Of a stretch of 8,142 nt of DNA, positions 5,530-8,142 are shown one piece after another. Within the stretch, counting starts at the first letter, position 1; every line of letters starts with the position of its first letter. The DNA is taken from assembly GCA_903877945.1 (NCBI GenBank), contig CAIRFY010000290.1, positions 1-8,142 on the forward strand, given 5' to 3'. The notes under the pieces were generated by a model, which saw only the letters and a list, made by a program, of their open reading frames with translations, did not search any database and was not told the DNA's origin. Made by a program: the position numbers and the translations under genes. This DNA is from an uncultured Oscillochloris sp. Its GTDB lineage: Bacteria > Chloroflexota > Chloroflexia > Chloroflexales > Chloroflexaceae.

Positions 5530-8142
5530 ATGGCCCTCTCAAACCACGACCGCGTCGGCAAAGCCCTGGAGCTGCTGAACACTGGCCTCCAACCCTTCTT
5601 CGCCCGCGAGCTACAGAGCGCCCACGGTGATAGCTGGGAGGAGACGGCCCGCAGTGCGCTCAACGACCGCCAGGGCGGGCGGGCGGGGAACTGGGACACC
5701 ACGGCCATGATCGGGATCATGATCGGCCAATGGGAGTCGGTCTTCCGCCGCCAGCTTGGCACCGCCGACCGTACCCTGCTCCACGAGTGTCGTGACATCC
5801 GCAACCGCTGGGCGCACCAGCACGCCTTCACCCACGATGATACCTACCGCGCCTTCGACAGCATCCAGCGCCTGTTGCTCTCCGTGGGCGCACCCGATCA
5901 GGCCGCCGAGATTGATCGCCAGAAGCAGGATGTACTGCGAATTCGCTTTGAGGAGCAGGTCAAGCGCGAGCAGAAGAAGGCCACCACCGCCCCGCTCAAC
6001 GCTGCGCCTGCCGTGGGCCTGCGCCCCTGGCGCGAGATCGTCACGCCGCACCCCGACGTGGCGGGTGGGCGCTACCAGCAGGCCGAGTTCGCTGCCGATC
6101 TTGGCCAGGCCCACCGAGGTGAGGGCAGCGCCGAGTACTGCGAACCGCGCCCCTTCTTCCAGCGTACCTATCTCACCGAGGGTCTGCGCCTCCTGCTGAC
6201 CAATGCCCTCCGTCGGCTTACCAGTAGCGGCGGCGACCCCGTGGTCGAGTTGCAGACCAACTTCGGCGGTGGCAAGACCCACTCCATGCTTGCGATCTAC
6301 CATCTCTGTGGTGGCGTGCCCCTGGCTGAGCTGTTCGGCATGGACGTTGTCCTGCACGATACCGGCGTCACCCGCCTGCCCGACGTGCGCCGGGCCGTAC
6401 TGGTTGGCACGGCCCTCTCGCCCGCTCGGCGCAGCACCAAGCCTGATGGCACCGTCGTCCACACCCTCTGGGGCGAACTGGCCCACCAGTTGTTCGGAGC
6501 CAAAGGCTACGCCATGGTGGCCGAAGCCGACCAAGCCGGGGTCAGCCCCGGCTCGGACGCCCTGCGCCAACTCTTCGACCTGGCATCGCCCTGCTTGGTC
6601 CTGATTGACGAGTGGGTGGCCTACGTGCGCCAGCTCTACGGCGTGAACGGGCTACCCGCCGGTAGCTTCGACGCCAATCTGACCTTCGCCCAGGCGCTGA
6701 CCGAAGCGGCCAAGGCGGTGCCCCACGTGCTGGTCGTGGCCTCGCTGCCCGCCTCCGACATCGAGATCGGCGGCGAGGGTGGCAAGGAGGCGCTCAATCG
6801 GTTGCGTAACACCTTCGCCCGGCTGGAGTCGGCATGGCGACCGGCCAGCGCCGAGGAAGGCTACGAGATCGTGCGCCGCCGACTCTTCCAACCCATCGCC
6901 GACCCGAGCTTCTTCCCGCAGCGTGACGCGGTGATCCGTGCCTACACCGACCTCTACCGGGCCAACCCCAGCGAGTTCCCTGCTGAGGTACGCGAGGCCG
7001 ACTACGAGCGGCGCATGGCCTCGGCCTACCCCATCCACCCCGAACTCTTCGACCGCCTCTTTAATGACTGGTCAACCCTGGACAAGTTCCAGCGCACGCG
7101 TGGTGTGCTGCGCCTGATGGCTGTCGTCATCCACACCCTCTGGGAGCGCCAGGATCGCTCGCTGCTGATTATGCCCGCCTCCATCCCCGTAGACGACGGC
7201 ATGGTCAACTTCGAACTGACCCGCTACCTCGACGACCCCTGGGTGCCGGTGATCGAGAAGGACGTGGATGGGCCGAACTCGTTGCCGCTGCGTCTCGACC
7301 GCGAGAACCCGAACCTGGGACGCTACTCGGCGACCCGCCGGGTGGCCCGCACGATCTACCTGGGCTCAGCACCGACCATGCGTGCGGCCAACAAGGGCCT
7401 GGAGGATCGAGCAATCAAACTGGGCTGCGTCCAGCCAGGTGAGACGGTGAGCACCTTCGGCGATGCTCTACGACGGCTGATCGGCGGGGCAACGCACCTG
7501 TACGAGAATGGCCAGCGCTACTGGTTCAGCACCCAGCCCAGCGTGAACCGATTGGCCCAGGATCGGGCCGAGCAGCAGCGCGAGGACGTGATCGAGCTGG
7601 ACATCCTGCGCCGACTGCGCGAGGTGGTCAAGCAGCGCGGCGACTTCGCCGGTGTCCACCTGGCCCCGGCATCGAGCGCCGATGTCAACGACGAGCGCGA
7701 AGCCCGGCTGGTCGTGCTCGGCCCGCTCACCGCCCACGTGCCACCCAGCAAGCAGGCCCAGTCAGCCGCCCGCGTAGCGGCGAAGGACATCCTCGAAACG
7801 CGAGGGACGGCACCGCGACGCTACAAAAATGCCCTGGCCTTCCTGGCCCCCGACGGCACCCGCCTTGACGAGTTGATCCAGGCCACCCGCCAGTATCTGG
7901 CATGGAAGTCCATCGAAGACGAGGCCGAGACCCTGAACCTCGACGCCTTCCAGCGGCGTCAGGCCGAGACTCGCGGGCGACAGGCCGATGAGACGGTGCA
8001 GAGCCGCATCCCCGAAACCTACGTGTGGCTTCTCGTGCCAGCCCAGCCACCGAAGGAGGATGGCTCGCCCGATCCCTTCGGGGTGCCGGAGTGGGAGGAG
8101 CTACGGCTCCAGGGGCCAGACCCGATTGTGGTGCGAGCGAGC
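5530..8142 (+). CDS. Swt1-type HEPN + DUF499 (COG1483) ATPase, 3' end outside window
   Basis: A single open frame of 871 codons runs from the ATG at 5530 to the right edge without a stop, so the gene is 3'-partial. GAGG at 5519-5522 supports the start. Residues 1-~115 form a Swt1-type HEPN domain with NWDTTAMIGIMIGQWESVF and the RNase signature R91-N-R-W-A-H96 (R-x4-H). A charged linker (~128-155) leads into DUF499: PFFQRTYLTEGL (208-219), Walker A QTNFGGGKTHS (K249, T250), Walker B CLVLIDEW (D360, E361), a sensor-like VLVVASLPASD (400-410), and the GGEGGKEALNRLRN block (414-427). The later RYSATRRVARTIYLGSAPTM (598-617) is typical of the family. Both the ATPase and the HEPN active sites look intact. 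DUF499 ATPases recur next to DUF1156 methylases in predicted anti-phage loci; which of the sensing and effector roles it plays is inference. Members usually exceed 1,000 residues, so a few hundred residues remain beyond the edge. Confidence 0.92.
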   Translation, partial: MALSNHDRVGKALELLNTGLQPFFARELQSAHGDSWEETARSALNDRQGGRAGNWDTTAMIGIMIGQWESVFRRQLGTADRTLLHECRDIRNRWAHQHAFTHDDTYRAFDSIQRLLLSVGAPDQAAEIDRQKQDVLRIRFEEQVKREQKKATTAPLNAAPAVGLRPWREIVTPHPDVAGGRYQQAEFAADLGQAHRGEGSAEYCEPRPFFQRTYLTEGLRLLLTNALRRLTSSGGDPVVELQTNFGGGKTHSMLAIYHLCGGVPLAELFGMDVVLHDTGVTRLPDVRRAVLVGTALSPARRSTKPDGTVVHTLWGELAHQLFGAKGYAMVAEADQAGVSPGSDALRQLFDLASPCLVLIDEWVAYVRQLYGVNGLPAGSFDANLTFAQALTEAAKAVPHVLVVASLPASDIEIGGEGGKEALNRLRNTFARLESAWRPASAEEGYEIVRRRLFQPIADPSFFPQRDAVIRAYTDLYRANPSEFPAEVREADYERRMASAYPIHPELFDRLFNDWSTLDKFQRTRGVLRLMAVVIHTLWERQDRSLLIMPASIPVDDGMVNFELTRYLDDPWVPVIEKDVDGPNSLPLRLDRENPNLGRYSATRRVARTIYLGSAPTMRAANKGLEDRAIKLGCVQPGETVSTFGDALRRLIGGATHLYENGQRYWFSTQPSVNRLAQDRAEQQREDVIELDILRRLREVVKQRGDFAGVHLAPASSADVNDEREARLVVLGPLTAHVPPSKQAQSAARVAAKDILETRGTAPRRYKNALAFLAPDGTRLDELIQATRQYLAWKSIEDEAETLNLDAFQRRQAETRGRQADETVQSRIPETYVWLLVPAQPPKEDGSPDPFGVPEWEELRLQGPDPIVVRAS

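Noticed and set aside
5611..6570. 319-aa minus-strand frame opposite the HEPN-DUF499 gene
   Set aside because: The plus strand encodes clear HEPN and Walker A motifs here; the minus frame is glycine/valine/alanine-rich with no recognisable domain.
5756..6604. Plus-strand frames of 147 and 133 aa rich in serine, proline and arginine
   Set aside because: Out-of-frame readings of the HEPN-DUF499 gene, whose own frame is open from 5530 to the window end.
1..8142. tRNA, rRNA, CRISPR array, transposase or IS ends
   Set aside because: No cloverleaf, regularly spaced repeats, transposase motifs or terminal inverted repeats were seen on either strand.

Overview
The window reads as part of a bacterial defence island. 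It is GC-rich except for a strongly AT-richer block inside one gene. The long orthologous-looking proteins (a DUF1156 adenine methylase, a DUF499 ATPase, a PIN/VapB-like pair) resemble versions I associate with Chloroflexota such as Roseiflexus, Chloroflexus or Kouleothrix. That assignment is inference from protein style only; no rRNA or marker gene is present.

Layout, left to right. (1) 2-550, plus strand: the C-terminal part of a DUF3226/TOPRIM-like protein cut by the window edge, the kind usually encoded beside an AAA ATPase. (2) 604-1839, plus: a PD-(D/E)XK nuclease-superfamily protein with an intact D-(E-x-K) core. It is preceded by an 11-codon mini-ORF (572-607) that copies the first codons of the downstream methylase gene and overlaps the nuclease start as ATGA. 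(3) 1943-4741, plus: a complete 932-aa DUF1156/COG1743 DNA methylase with FAGGG, zinc-ribbon cysteines and DPPY. Its base composition is mosaic: GC-rich ends and one short GC-rich tract around an AT-rich core. (4) 4842-5475, minus: a complete antitoxin-toxin pair, VapB-like then PIN, overlapping by 8 bases and lying antisense inside the operon. (5) 5530 to beyond the right edge, plus: a large DUF499 (COG1483) ATPase with an N-terminal Swt1-type HEPN domain carrying R-N-R-W-A-H. This open frame fills the last 2.6 kb and has no stop codon inside the window.

How the genes may work together. DUF1156 methylases and DUF499 ATPases are recurrent neighbours in predicted anti-phage loci, often with a helicase; the helicase-methylase-ATPase (Hma) type is the closest named arrangement I recall. 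Here the methylase would mark self DNA, the HEPN-ATPase would be a sensor or effector, and the PD-(D/E)XK protein is a candidate nuclease. The helicase, if there is one, would lie beyond the right edge. The PIN toxin-antitoxin cassette separates the methylase from the ATPase and forces the ATPase to depend on its own promoter or on readthrough. A plausible TTTCCA-17-GATAAT promoter lies in the 54-base divergent gap. Two tandem inverted repeats lie at the convergent junction between methylase and toxin.

The most unusual signals are the duplicated methylase start in front of the nuclease gene, the composition mosaic of the methylase, the toxin-antitoxin module embedded in the operon, and the combination of three potential nuclease or RNase activities (PD-(D/E)XK, PIN, HEPN) plus a TOPRIM remnant within 8 kb.
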